The position numbers were made by a program, and so were the translations under genes. This document shows, one piece after another, positions 17,511 to 26,489 of a stretch of DNA of 64,000 bases (position 1 is its first letter; the number at the start of each line of letters is the position of its first letter). The notes below the pieces were generated by a model. It was not told the DNA's origin. It did no database searches and saw only the letters and a program-made list of their open reading frames with translations. Location of the stretch: NCBI GenBank assembly GCA_947626095.1, contig CANQQV010000009.1, positions 1-64,000 on the forward strand, read 5' to 3'. This stretch comes from an uncultured Bacilli bacterium. Lineage in GTDB: Bacteria; Bacillota_I; Bacilli_A; RF39; UBA660.

Positions 17511-18207
17511 AGGAATTAAGAATCCAAGTAATAATTTGTTCTTTGATACGATAATACTCTTCTTTAGAAAATGGCATGTTGGCAATACAATATTTTTGAT
17601 TAGCAATATGAGAACAAAACATACACTCATATAGATTAAAACAGTCTTGAATAAAGAAAGAATTACTTATTTTATCGGACCATATAACATTATAAGAATT
17701 GCTACAATTTTTAGAATCATCAGTTCTTATACAGAAACTAGAAGTACCAGTTCTTTGGCAAGCTAAGAGATATTCAGAATCACCACATGAATCACAGTAA
17801 ATTATATTTTTAGAAGTTGAACAATCAGTAGAACGATAAACGTTTTCACAACCATAAATAGTATCACTTTCAGAAACATTAAGCGAATCAACTACTCTTT
17901 CAGTAGTAGTATAGTTAATGGACTGCCAAATATTAATTATTTCCTCTAAAGAATGAATATCTTTTTTAGGTAATAACCACCCTTCTTGACTATTTCTTTT
18001 TTCCATATTCTTTAAGGTGATAAAACGATTATTATTAATGGAGTCAGCCCACGTTTCTTCATTAGTTGTCGAATCATATACTTTTTTTGGTAGTTTAAGA
18101 TCAAAAGCGTATTTTTCTAACAGTTCAGTTAAAGAATACTTATTTTCGTGATTAAAAACATTCTTAAAGATTTTATTAATAATGGTTAAGGTTTCTTTTT
18201 CTTTCAT
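17509..18207 (-). CDS. Cys-rich repeat protein, possible beta-helix
   Basis: 232 residues. The N-terminal 110 residues are an unrecognised charged region. Residues from about 110 onward form short repeats with Cys, Ser and Asn at regular intervals (for example STDCSTSKNIIYCDSCGDSE, then TDDSKNCSNSYNVIWSDK), a pattern like a right-handed beta-helix. The C-terminal segment YCIANMPFSKEEYYRIKEQI is helical. Function unknown. Its ATG directly follows the stop codon of the ATPase gene, so the two are cotranslated partners. Confidence 0.6.
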   Translation of the reverse strand: MKEKETLTIINKIFKNVFNHENKYSLTELLEKYAFDLKLPKKVYDSTTNEETWADSINNNRFITLKNMEKRNSQEGWLLPKKDIHSLEEIINIWQSINYTTTERVVDSLNVSESDTIYGCENVYRSTDCSTSKNIIYCDSCGDSEYLLACQRTGTSSFCIRTDDSKNCSNSYNVIWSDKISNSFFIQDCFNLYECMFCSHIANQKYCIANMPFSKEEYYRIKEQIITWILNS

Positions 18208-20052
18208 TTATTTCACCTCGATTCGACTGGACGAATTATTTTTTAAGATATCTTTTAAATCTATTTTAGTTAAATCTAGATTGATATTAGGAAGATTAGA
18301 AGAGCTTTCAGGATTAGGTTTAATCTCTTTAACACTCTTTTTAATTCTTGGTAGGCTTAAGAAATCTAAGGTATGAGCTTTAAAAGCTGGTAATAATAAA
18401 TCGTCACTAGCAATTCTAATTAAACATTCACGATTATTTAGTTCAGATAATAGTTTTATTTTAGTATCTTTTTGATCATCTAAAGGAATTTTAATATTTA
18501 AATTATCAACAAGTAAGGTAGCATCTAATTTAGAGACGCGAAAGATATAATAGTTAATAACATTAGCAAAGATTGAATCTTTTAAATTAGTCGATATTTG
18601 ATTAAAGTACTGACTAGCTAAAATTAAAGATAAATTATATTTACGAGATTCTGATAGGAAACGACTAAGAATAGGATTTTCAATAACTGCTACTTCATCA
18701 ATAATAAAGATAATATGTTTATTAAAGGTATGAGCTTCAATTAAAGATAGGAGTTGTTCCATAATAAGACCAGATATAGTTTTAGTTACTTTATCACCTA
18801 GTTTAGTACGATCTAAAGAAAAGATAGTTAAAAAATTATTATTAATAGTATCTTTTAGATTCGTATTTAGATTATTTTCGTTAAAGATTGGTAACATTTC
18901 CATTTCATCGATAAAAGCTATTATAGGTGAGATAGCTTCACTATATGATTTAGTTTTTAAATCGTTAAAATCAGTTAAAAAGAAGTCAATAACGCTTGAT
19001 GGTAAATGATCTTTATTTTGTTTAATTAAATAGTTACGATATTCAATATCTAATATTACTTTTCTTAATGTATTAAAATTAAATTCTTTAGAACTTAGTA
19101 AAAGATAAATAGTATGTCTTAAGACTCTTTCTAATTTAGAATTATATTGATCAGCGATTAAACTTTTAAATAGGTCAAGTAAGTTTTCGGTAGCACTTAC
19201 TACATCATTAGATGGATTAGTAAATAAATTAATACTATCACTTAAGGTTTTAAAATCAATTACTTGACCTAAGGCTCCAATATCATTTTCTAAGGAAGCA
19301 TGAGGATCAATTAAAACGACTTTATAATTGTCTTGATTAGTTTTATTTAAGTTAGCTATAAAAGATGCAATAAATTTGGATTTACCAGAGCCTGATGAAC
19401 CTAAAACTAAAGAATGTTTAGCAAAGGAATAATTGTTTTGCGGTAGATAAAAATTACCTTCTAAGTAAGGAAAAGTATCTACTTGAAATAGCGAATCTAT
19501 TTTATCACTATTAAGTAAATGTAAGACTTTGTTGATATCTAAGTACTTAGGAACATTTTGATAAGTAAAACGTTTATTAGCACTAAAGTTAATACTTAAT
19601 AAGTTAGATGGAATTGAGAGAATCATTTTAGTTTTAAAGATAATATTATTTTGTTTAATAAATAAATGCGTTTTAGATAATATTTTGTTAGAACCTATTT
19701 TACGGAAAGTTATTTGGACTTTATTAATCGTACCAATGTTGTTAATTTCACAATAGTTATAAACATCTAATAAACTACTACCAATATTAAAATACATTGG
19801 TAATGATAAGTAGTAATTATAGTTATCTAATGGTGAACATTTTTTTAAAAGAATAAAATCAATATTATTAATGGTTGTTGGTAATTTGTGTTTCGTAGTT
19901 ATAAAATATTGGATTTTATTTTGATCAAATTTAATAGTTAGTGTCCAGTTACGAAAATAGCCAAGATGATTAGAAATTATATTAATAAAATTTTGCCATT
20001 CCTCTTTAGTTATATTGTTTTTAGTTAGATATATTTCAGATGAGTACCCCAT
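18208..20052 (-). CDS. HerA/VirB4-like ATPase
   Basis: About 614 residues. The N-terminal 200 residues have no motif I recognise. A RecA-like core follows with Walker A GSSGSGKS (about 218-225), LIDPHAS strand, Walker B IIFIIDE (about 447-453) and SQYFNQIS sensor region, as in HerA, VirB4 and TraD/TrwB DNA-translocating ATPases. There are no membrane segments or conjugation genes nearby, so it may be a DNA pump or repair/defence ATPase working with the Cys-rich protein. GGTGATGTTT before ATG (MGYSSE) gives the start. Confidence 0.75.
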   Translation of the reverse strand: MGYSSEIYLTKNNITKEEWQNFINIISNHLGYFRNWTLTIKFDQNKIQYFITTKHKLPTTINNIDFILLKKCSPLDNYNYYLSLPMYFNIGSSLLDVYNYCEINNIGTINKVQITFRKIGSNKILSKTHLFIKQNNIIFKTKMILSIPSNLLSINFSANKRFTYQNVPKYLDINKVLHLLNSDKIDSLFQVDTFPYLEGNFYLPQNNYSFAKHSLVLGSSGSGKSKFIASFIANLNKTNQDNYKVVLIDPHASLENDIGALGQVIDFKTLSDSINLFTNPSNDVVSATENLLDLFKSLIADQYNSKLERVLRHTIYLLLSSKEFNFNTLRKVILDIEYRNYLIKQNKDHLPSSVIDFFLTDFNDLKTKSYSEAISPIIAFIDEMEMLPIFNENNLNTNLKDTINNNFLTIFSLDRTKLGDKVTKTISGLIMEQLLSLIEAHTFNKHIIFIIDEVAVIENPILSRFLSESRKYNLSLILASQYFNQISTNLKDSIFANVINYYIFRVSKLDATLLVDNLNIKIPLDDQKDTKIKLLSELNNRECLIRIASDDLLLPAFKAHTLDFLSLPRIKKSVKEIKPNPESSSNLPNINLDLTKIDLKDILKNNSSSRIEVK

Positions 20053-20091
20053 AAACATCACCTCATGCTAACATTATAAAAGAAAGCCAAT

Positions 20092-20122
20092 TAAAAAAAC
20101 TGACTTTTTAGTTATCAGTTTT
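20092..20122 (-). terminator. terminator of the AraC-family gene
   Basis: AAAACTGA/TCAGTTTT plus T-run; the stop codon is in the loop. Confidence 0.7.
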
Positions 20123-20923
20123 GTCAGTTTGTAAGGGAACTAAGAATTCCGTTATATCATCATGATAGTATTCTAGTTCAGGAGCATCTGAGAAGTTTAA
20201 ATTAGAACTAGGTAAAAATTCTAGATAAAATTTATCAGACATTGCTTGAATATCTTGAGGATTCTGCGTAGATATTTTAAAGGCAACATATTTACTAGCC
20301 GGAATAGTTATCTTTTCAAATTTAGGTATTTGTTTATCATATAAAATCCAATAAGCATTGCAATATCTTCGTTCGATGTCCGTATAAGTTATCATTCCAT
20401 AAGGAATATCACCATAATCTTTTTCATATTTTATTAAACATTCGTGAAAGAATCTTGGTGCATCAGCATTAATATGATCATTATCAGTATCAACTTTACA
20501 ACCATATAAAGTTAATTCAGGTAGATTAATTATTTCGTAAGGAATTTCGGTAGTTAAGGTAATATCTTCATTAAAGGTAATACGAGGGAATATCTTAAGT
20601 TTAGTTTCTTTAGTTACCTGACTTGGTTTAAGGCCATGGAATTGTTCAAAGGCACGGGAAAATGAAGTGGCATTGTCATAACAATATTTAATCGCTATAT
20701 CCATTATCTTATTATTACCAGAATATAGTTCTTCACCAGCTACAGATAATCTTCTTTTTCTAATATATTCAGTTAAAGTAACATTAGTTAGTAAAGAAAA
20801 GATTCTTTGCATAGTATAAGAATTAACACCTAACATCATAGCTATTTTATTAAAATCTATTTTATCTTCTAAATGATTATCAATGTATTCAGTTATTTTA
20901 TTTAAAGAAGCATATATGTTCAT
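20108..20923 (-). CDS. AraC-family regulator with GyrI-like domain
   Basis: 271 residues. Residues 1-105 are a double-HTH AraC domain (FNKIAMMLGVNSYTMQRIF and the signature FHGLKPSQ). Residues from about 115 to the end resemble the GyrI/Rob-type small-molecule-binding domain. Regulators of this layout, such as Rob and BmrR-like proteins, respond to amphipathic drugs or metabolites. No target gene is adjacent. AGGTGATGAC precedes ATG. Confidence 0.85.
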   Translation of the reverse strand: MNIYASLNKITEYIDNHLEDKIDFNKIAMMLGVNSYTMQRIFSLLTNVTLTEYIRKRRLSVAGEELYSGNNKIMDIAIKYCYDNATSFSRAFEQFHGLKPSQVTKETKLKIFPRITFNEDITLTTEIPYEIINLPELTLYGCKVDTDNDHINADAPRFFHECLIKYEKDYGDIPYGMITYTDIERRYCNAYWILYDKQIPKFEKITIPASKYVAFKISTQNPQDIQAMSDKFYLEFLPSSNLNFSDAPELEYYHDDITEFLVPLQTDKTDN

Positions 20924-20949
20924 GTCATCACCTATATTTATTTTATCAT

Positions 20950-20976
20950 AAAAAATAAGTACATAACGTACTTATT
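20950..20976 (-). terminator. terminator of the 295-residue protein gene
   Basis: AATAAGTAC/GTACTTATT followed by TTTTTT. Confidence 0.8.
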
Positions 20977-21862
20977 AAATCTTATGACTTTCTAAAACAT
21001 CATTTTCGTATTTACGATTAAGACGATTCCATCTTAAATTATTGATGAATAGTTGGAAGAACTTCTTTTCATCTTTTAAATACCAGTATTCTTCATACTC
21101 TATTTTATCAGGATTAAATTTAACACTATGAAAATTCATTTTCTTTAATTTAGCTGCTAGTTTAGTTAAGAAATCTAATTCTTGTTGACTATAATATTGT
21201 CTTTGAAAAACATGGATTTTAAAATCCTCAGAGTTAGAAAAGATTAAACTAATTAAATCGTCAAAAGAATGAGAATGAAGATGATTACGATTATTTTCTT
21301 TTTTAGTACCACCAAATTGGTAATATAAATTATTGGTATAAACATAGTCTAATGCATGATAAATAGATTCAAAATATTCACCAGCCACAACATAGTAATT
21401 ATGATTATATAGATTGACTTTTTTAGGAATAACAACTTTGCGATATTTATTATATACTTCAAGAGCTATATTATAGACTTTAGTACTTGGATAATCTTTT
21501 TTGTTAAATTCACGATTTTTATCATAAGCGATTTTTAATTTATCATTTAATAAATCTTTTTGAAGTCCTTTAATATATTTTAATTCTTCTTCACTATATT
21601 CCTCTTTATATTCTTTAGGAATTTTAAAAGTATCTTTATTTTTTAATAAAGCTTCTAATACTTCACTTAAGTTATGAACTTCATATATTTTATCTTTAGC
21701 TTCATAATGGTATGTTAGATATAAACCAATAAAATCTTGAAATAATAAGTTTAAATCTAAGTATTCTTTATCATTGTAGATATAACAGGTATAATTTTCT
21801 TTGTTGTTAGTATAATGATATGGAACTGTAATACCTTTATATTTTCTTTTCATATTCATCAT
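20975..21862 (-). CDS. hypothetical protein, 295 residues
   Basis: Basic, Tyr-, Lys- and Asn-rich soluble protein. I recognise no family or catalytic motif. HLHSHSFDDL is the only His cluster. The start is uncertain, because ATGs at residues 1, 2 and 4 all sit within a purine-rich stretch. It follows the HD gene (21884) and is probably cotranscribed with it. Confidence 0.55.
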   Translation of the reverse strand: MMNMKRKYKGITVPYHYTNNKENYTCYIYNDKEYLDLNLLFQDFIGLYLTYHYEAKDKIYEVHNLSEVLEALLKNKDTFKIPKEYKEEYSEEELKYIKGLQKDLLNDKLKIAYDKNREFNKKDYPSTKVYNIALEVYNKYRKVVIPKKVNLYNHNYYVVAGEYFESIYHALDYVYTNNLYYQFGGTKKENNRNHLHSHSFDDLISLIFSNSEDFKIHVFQRQYYSQQELDFLTKLAAKLKKMNFHSVKFNPDKIEYEEYWYLKDEKKFFQLFINNLRWNRLNRKYENDVLESHKI

Positions 21863-21883
21863 CTTCTTAATATAATTTTATCA

Positions 21884-22459
21884 TTATTTAAGTTCATTAG
21901 CTAGGAATATTTTAGCAGCATTAAATCTTTTATCAACTATTTTTTTACCTTGATCACTTAGTTTATTATAACTTCTAGTTAGTTTATCTAAAACAAATTT
22001 AGCGCCATCATCAATAGATAGCTGTTTTTCAACATAAACCATTCTTAAAAGAGATGGAATACTATAAAAGTGAGCCATAGCATCACTATCAGCAAGACAG
22101 ATTTCTTCAGGAGTAGTTTTTTTAGCTAGACGGCTACCACGATGATTTAAAATACATTTTTTAATTAAAGCAATTTTATCTTTTTCTAAGCCATACTCAG
22201 TTAATAATCTTTCAGCTATCTCAGCCCCAATGATATGATGTTCTTCAGTGTAATCCTTATTAGTTACAGAAGCAATATCATGTAATAGAGCGGCGAGGGC
22301 GACAATATCTTTATTAGCTCCATATTTTTTACTGTTAGCAACTGCTAACTTATAAACAAGTTCAATGTGATGATCCCAAGCTCCCATACCATAGAAGTTT
22401 GTTTCAGCTTCACATCTTCTTTTAACTTCGTCATATACTTTATTAATAATTTCTTGCAT
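21884..22459 (-). CDS. HD-domain hydrolase
   Basis: 191 residues. HHIELVYKLA (first His), ALLHDIAS (His-Asp), EEHHIIGAEIAE and a final LADSDAM give the full H-HD-H-D set, as in uncharacterised HDIG-type phosphohydrolases. Likely a nucleotide or phosphoester hydrolase; substrate unknown. AGAGGAGATT precedes ATG. Confidence 0.8.
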   Translation of the reverse strand: MQEIINKVYDEVKRRCEAETNFYGMGAWDHHIELVYKLAVANSKKYGANKDIVALAALLHDIASVTNKDYTEEHHIIGAEIAERLLTEYGLEKDKIALIKKCILNHRGSRLAKKTTPEEICLADSDAMAHFYSIPSLLRMVYVEKQLSIDDGAKFVLDKLTRSYNKLSDQGKKIVDKRFNAAKIFLANELK

Positions 22460-22515
22460 AATAATCTCCTCTGTACAACAAGTTTATTATAATACAAATA
22501 CTATTAATTACAAAG

Positions 22516-22540
22516 AAAAAAGCTTAAATAATTAAGCTTT
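22516..22540 (-). terminator. terminator of the WXG/CHAP-like gene
   Basis: AAAGCTTAA-TTAT-TTAAGCTTTTTT. Confidence 0.8.
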
Positions 22541-23588
22541 AGGCATTGTATACTTCACCATAAACATATGATAAGTCACGAGCTTTAAAGTTATCTAAAC
22601 TACTATATTTTCGTTTTTGAACAACTAAGCCATGTTCGCTTCCACCCTCTTCAGCTACTAAGAAGTAACCTTCGTCAGGATGGTTTTCAACAATTAAACC
22701 AACATGGGAATTGTTAGATACTATAATATCTCCAGGACGAGCATTAGAGAATTTAATTTCACTACCAACAGTTTTAAAGTCTTGAGTAGATTTAGTTGTA
22801 AAGCTACCATTAGCCCCTTGATTAACCGCCCAGGATACGAAAGAACTACAATCAGTACCATTAATAACTTCAGATAAAGGAAAAGTCTCTGGATTATGTG
22901 TACTGTAGTGAGCAGTATTACTTTTATATTCGGCATTATATGATATTTTTTTACCGACTTCAGCAGCCATATGCATTAAACCAACAGCACAATTAACTGC
23001 TGCATTACGACCAGTATATTGGCTTTTGATATCATCTAAGGTACTAGTTAGTTGCTCTTGATTAACATGATTATAGAAAGAATCGTTGATAATTGACAAT
23101 TTACCTTGCTCATTCCAATTATATAAATCGGCAATTTGATCAGCATAATTTTGATATTCTTTTTCTGGTTCATAAGTAACAGTTTCAACTTCAGATGTTA
23201 AGCTACCGATTATACTAAGAATAGAATTTATTTCAAATTTCAAATCAGAATTAGTAGATTCTAATTCACTTATACGACTTGATAAATTACTACGAGCATT
23301 AGAATTTTCTGGAGTATTAGAAAGACTGTTATATTCATTACGTAGGCCTTCTATTGATTCTTTATTATCTTTATATCTTTGTAACTTATTTAGAGCATTA
23401 GTAAATGATTTAATAAAAGTTATTTCACTATTTATTTTACGAATTGTTTTTTCTAAATTTTTAGATTGAGTATTATAAGCATCGCCACTCCATACTGAAC
23501 CAAAGGAAATACTATTTAATTCCTGAGTTAAGCTTTCAAAGCTTGTTAAAGCAGAAGTTATATTACTTGCTATAGATGCATAATTCAT
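22539..23588 (-). CDS. WXG100-like protein fused to a CHAP/NlpC-type hydrolase
   Basis: About 349 residues. Residues 1-140 are two long helices with a WSG turn (about 33-35), like a WXG100/LXG substrate domain of type VII secretion. There is no Sec signal. The C-terminal domain has Cys in GTDCSSFVSW (about 247) and His in NNSHVGLIV (about 295), the pair of CHAP or NlpC/P60 peptidoglycan hydrolases. Secretion by an ESX/T7-like system is inference. The start chosen (MNYASI) is eight bases from GAGGT; earlier ATGs are too close to or inside that site. Confidence 0.7.
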   Translation of the reverse strand: MNYASIASNITSALTSFESLTQELNSISFGSVWSGDAYNTQSKNLEKTIRKINSEITFIKSFTNALNKLQRYKDNKESIEGLRNEYNSLSNTPENSNARSNLSSRISELESTNSDLKFEINSILSIIGSLTSEVETVTYEPEKEYQNYADQIADLYNWNEQGKLSIINDSFYNHVNQEQLTSTLDDIKSQYTGRNAAVNCAVGLMHMAAEVGKKISYNAEYKSNTAHYSTHNPETFPLSEVINGTDCSSFVSWAVNQGANGSFTTKSTQDFKTVGSEIKFSNARPGDIIVSNNSHVGLIVENHPDEGYFLVAEEGGSEHGLVVQKRKYSSLDNFKARDLSYVYGEVYNA

Positions 23589-23633
23589 ATTCATCGACCT
23601 CACTATTATAATTATAGCATAAGAATTATTTAT

Positions 23634-23661
23634 TTGTTTATTAAATCATTTATGATATGAT
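23634..23661 (+). promoter_or_regulatory. promoter of the 275-residue protein gene
   Basis: TTGTTT (23634-23639), 16-base spacer, TATGAT (23656-23661). Confidence 0.6.
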
Positions 23662-23678
23662 AAGTAGCAGGAGGTTTT

Positions 23679-24506
23679 ATGAAAATATTTAACATTGAAG
23701 ATAATAAAGAGGTTGTCTATGTACAGTTAGATGATTTAGCTACTTTAATGCGTTCAGACGAAGAAATTCCCGCAGTTATTGTTACACAGGTATTTGGTAG
23801 TGGAGTTGTTATTATTAATGAAGATAATAATAGTGAGTTTGTACGTTTTGATGAACCAGTAGCTGTTAAGTTTTTTAAAGATGCAGATTGGATAGTTGAT
23901 TTTAAACAATGTTATCATCTTAGTGAACAAGAATTATTTGATCATGGACAAGTAACATTGGATGAAATGAATGAAATAGCTGAGCAATTTAATGCTTTGC
24001 CACAAGAAGAAAGAAAAAATCATATGGACTTAAAAAATAGACACGAATTACTAGGTCATAAATTTGCAACAATACCAAAGGTTTTATGGTTTAAACAAGG
24101 ATTTGTGTCAATTCCTATACCAGAAGTTATTGATAGTCAAGGATTTACATTAGCAGGAGATGAAAAGATTCCATATGAAGTAAAGCAAGGGCTTAATCCA
24201 ATGCAATCATTTTTATATCGTACAGATGGTAAAGAATTAGATGATAAGGAAATTATTCCACTAGGGCTAATACAATCAGCTTTAAGTTTATTAATTATGA
24301 ATAATATGGAATGTAATGAATTCTTTGGTGATTTTGATCAAACTAAAAAGTTAAGTGATGATAAGAAATATTTTATTACTAGTTTAAGAGTATTACCTAA
24401 AGAAGAAATTAAAGAAGAAGCTGTAGAGAAAAAAGATAGTAAAGATACTAAATTAAGTTTAGGTAAAAGAGTTAAAAATTTCTTTAACGGTTTATTAAAA
24501 GGATAG
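23679..24506 (+). CDS. hypothetical protein, 275 residues
   Basis: An acidic soluble protein with a Lys/Glu-rich linker (about 240-258) and a basic amphipathic C-terminal helix (LGKRVKNFFNGLLKG) that could contact a membrane. The N-terminal 80 residues look like a small beta domain. No known family recognised. AGGAGG before ATG is a strong ribosome binding site. Monocistronic on the plus strand, convergent with hisS. Confidence 0.6.
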   Translation: MKIFNIEDNKEVVYVQLDDLATLMRSDEEIPAVIVTQVFGSGVVIINEDNNSEFVRFDEPVAVKFFKDADWIVDFKQCYHLSEQELFDHGQVTLDEMNEIAEQFNALPQEERKNHMDLKNRHELLGHKFATIPKVLWFKQGFVSIPIPEVIDSQGFTLAGDEKIPYEVKQGLNPMQSFLYRTDGKELDDKEIIPLGLIQSALSLLIMNNMECNEFFGDFDQTKKLSDDKKYFITSLRVLPKEEIKEEAVEKKDSKDTKLSLGKRVKNFFNGLLKG

Positions 24507-24529
24507 ATAAGTAATTATCTATCCTTTTT
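24497..24529. terminator. bidirectional terminator between 23679 gene and hisS
   Basis: AAAGGATAGATAA-GTAA-TTATCTATCCTTT, 13-bp perfect stem with T-runs on both sides. Confidence 0.85.
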
Positions 24530-25816
24530 GATTATATTATAGACACTTTCTAAGTCACTAAAACTAATTGGGTATTCTTCTTTAGTTTGCATATTACGTA
24601 AATTAAAAGTTTGTTTATTTATTTCATCTTCACCTAAAATAATAACGAAAGGTATATTTTCTTTATTACAATAATCTAAGCTCTTTTTAATTTTTTTATC
24701 AGTCATTTCTAAATCAATATTTAAGTTATATTTACGTAAGTCATTAGCTAGTTTTAAACTTTCAAATTTAGTACCTAAAGGAATAATGTATAAATCTAAA
24801 GTAACATTATTATTGAGGGTTTCATCATTTTTTAAAAGTTCAAAGATAGAAGTTAAACCAAAACTAATACCAACAGCGGGATAAGAAGTACCATCATTAA
24901 TGAAGTCAGTAATCATTTTGTCATAACGACCTCCCCCACCAATAGCGCCGCTTAATTTACCATTTTTTTCATATACTTCAAAAACATTACCAGTATAATA
25001 ATCTTGACCACGAGCTAGGGATGAAGTAAAGACACAATATTTTTCAATACCTAATTCTTTGATAAACTCTACTAGGTTATTTAATTCAGTTAAACCTTTA
25101 ATAATTAGTTCATTATCAGTATTTTTAAATTTTTTATTTAACTCGTTTAAGTCTAAAGTAAAATAATTAAGTAACGTATCTATTTGTTTATTAGATAAAT
25201 CTAATTTAAGTAATTCAGTAGTTAGTTCTTCTTTAGATAGTTTATCTATTTTATCTAAAATAGTTATAGTACTAGGGATTAAATCTTCTTTAACACCAGC
25301 TTCTTTAATTAAACCACTCATTAGATTACGACTATTGAATTTTATTGTTATTTCGATATTTAGTTTAGTAAAAGCATCGACATAAAGATTTAGTAATTCC
25401 GCTTCAATCATTTGATTATCTAGACCAACTACATCAACGTCACATTGAGTAAATTCACGGTCACGACCAACTTTGACTGGTCCATCACGGAATACTTTAT
25501 TTATTTCATATCTTTTAAATGGTAGCTTAATTTCATTTTTATTTAAAGCAATAAATTTAGCAAAAGGAACAGTTAAGTCATAACGAAGTCCTAATTTACG
25601 ATTACCTTGGTCAGTTAGTTTGTATATTTCATTTAGAATATCATTATTCTCATCATATTTACCTGCTAACATATCAAAGTAACATAAGATACTAGTTTCA
25701 ATTGGTTGATAACCATAGTTTTCAAAAGTACTCTTTAAAACACCATTAATATAATTTCTGATTTTTTGTTCTTTAGGTAGGAAATCATAACCTCCTTTAA
25801 CATTTTGTATTATCAT
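24515..25816 (-). CDS. hisS: histidine--tRNA ligase
   Basis: 433 residues, class II synthetase of usual length. Motif 2 region YEINKVFRDGPVK and REFTQCDVD, the His-binding LARGQDYYTGNVFEVY and motif 3 GGGGRYD are present, followed by the C-terminal anticodon-binding domain (DLYIIPLGTKF, then VIILGEDEI). GAAGGAGATAAT precedes ATG. Expression appears controlled by the upstream leader peptide and terminator rather than a T-box. Confidence 0.96.
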   Translation of the reverse strand: MIIQNVKGGYDFLPKEQKIRNYINGVLKSTFENYGYQPIETSILCYFDMLAGKYDENNDILNEIYKLTDQGNRKLGLRYDLTVPFAKFIALNKNEIKLPFKRYEINKVFRDGPVKVGRDREFTQCDVDVVGLDNQMIEAELLNLYVDAFTKLNIEITIKFNSRNLMSGLIKEAGVKEDLIPSTITILDKIDKLSKEELTTELLKLDLSNKQIDTLLNYFTLDLNELNKKFKNTDNELIIKGLTELNNLVEFIKELGIEKYCVFTSSLARGQDYYTGNVFEVYEKNGKLSGAIGGGGRYDKMITDFINDGTSYPAVGISFGLTSIFELLKNDETLNNNVTLDLYIIPLGTKFESLKLANDLRKYNLNIDLEMTDKKIKKSLDYCNKENIPFVIILGEDEINKQTFNLRNMQTKEEYPISFSDLESVYNIIKKDR

Positions 25817-25852
25817 ATTATCTCCTTCTTTCTTTTTAGGTGCTTATTACTA

Positions 25853-25975
25853 AAAAAGAACTATACGCTTGTATAGTTCTAAATTTTATTTATTATATAC
25901 AAGTAACAAGCATCACAAATAACACTTGTTACCATAACGATTGTTATTTAAACAAGTGTAGATTATTATGATGAT
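25853..25975 (-). promoter_or_regulatory. transcription attenuator of hisS
   Basis: Mutually exclusive pairings can be drawn by eye. ACACTTGTT (end of the leader peptide) pairs with AACAAGTGT. The overlapping GTAACAAG pairs with CTTGTTAC. CTTGTATA pairs with TATACAAG. That last segment is the 5' part of the terminator AGAACTATAC/GTATAGTTCT plus T-run (25853-25880). A ribosome stalled at the His codons would leave the first hairpin free to form, freeing CTTGTATA to block the terminator. A ribosome at the stop codon would allow termination. No T-box core GGTGGNACC is present. Confidence 0.7.
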
Positions 25976-26003
25976 GTACATGTAAATTTAATATTTCTAA
26001 CAT
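25944..26003 (-). CDS. histidine-rich leader peptide of hisS
   Basis: 19 residues, MLEILNLHVHHHNNLHLFK, with five His, including three consecutive CAT codons. The stop codon TAA lies next to the first attenuator segment. AAGGGAAGA lies about eight bases upstream of ATG. Its role is to sense histidyl-tRNA supply through ribosome stalling, as in enteric his leaders. Confidence 0.75.
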   Translation of the reverse strand: MLEILNLHVHHHNNLHLFK

Positions 26004-26027
26004 AGTAATCTTCCCTTTCATGTTTAT

Positions 26028-26056
26028 ATCTTAATATGAAATAATTGTTTTGTCAA
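26028..26056 (-). promoter_or_regulatory. hisS leader promoter
   Basis: TTGACA (26051-26056), 17-base spacer, TAAGAT (26028-26033). The T-run of the preceding cold-shock terminator runs into the -35 box. Confidence 0.75.
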
Positions 26057-26078
26057 AAAAAAGCTACATGAAGTAGCT
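26055..26078 (-). terminator. terminator downstream of the cold-shock gene
   Basis: AGCTAC-TTCAT-GTAGCT followed by eight T, about 110 bases after the stop codon. Confidence 0.7.
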
Positions 26079-26191
26079 ATATATACTTATTAATACTAAA
26101 CTTTATTGATGATTTACTAATCATGATGTGCTAAACATAAATATAATTTTTTTGGTAAATCAATTATCTAATGTTTAATACTACTAAGTAA

Positions 26192-26401
26192 TTAAATTGC
26201 TTGATGGATTTGTTGAACGTTTTTAGCTTGGTAGCCTTTAGCAGTTTCAACTAAATCAAAATAAACATTGTCTCCTTGATTTAAAGTTTTATAACCATCC
26301 TGTAGAATAGCTGAATAATGAACAAATATATCTTCATTCTCCTTATATTCTATAAATCCATATCCTTTTTCATTATTAAACCATTTTACTTTACTTTCCA
26401 T
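26192..26401 (-). CDS. cold-shock domain protein
   Basis: 69 residues, a single cold-shock domain. RNP1 is KGYGFIEY and RNP2 is DIFVHYSAI, binding single-stranded RNA or DNA as an RNA chaperone. [13 protein letters not shown] is the standard start. GAGGAGG lies before ATG. Monocistronic with a 3' untranslated region of about 110 bases. Confidence 0.95.
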   Translation of the reverse strand: MESKVKWFNNEKGYGFIEYKENEDIFVHYSAILQDGYKTLNQGDNVYFDLVETAKGYQAKNVQQIHQAI

Positions 26402-26489
26402 TTTTATTCCTCCTCTAGCTTAGCACATTGATATTATGCCATACTCCAGAGTCGGTTATTGTCGAAATTTTAAATTTTTGAAAATTTTT

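Noticed and set aside
22721..22936. Alternate minus-strand frame inside the WXG/CHAP-like gene
   Set aside because: Overlaps the conserved catalytic domain of the real frame and has no start signal.
25820..26060. T-box upstream of hisS
   Set aside because: The GGTGGNACC core and stem I motifs seen in the other three leaders are absent; the leader peptide explains the region better.
26079..26191. Hidden gene downstream of the cold-shock gene
   Set aside because: No frame with start signal; AT-rich 3' untranslated region ending in a terminator.
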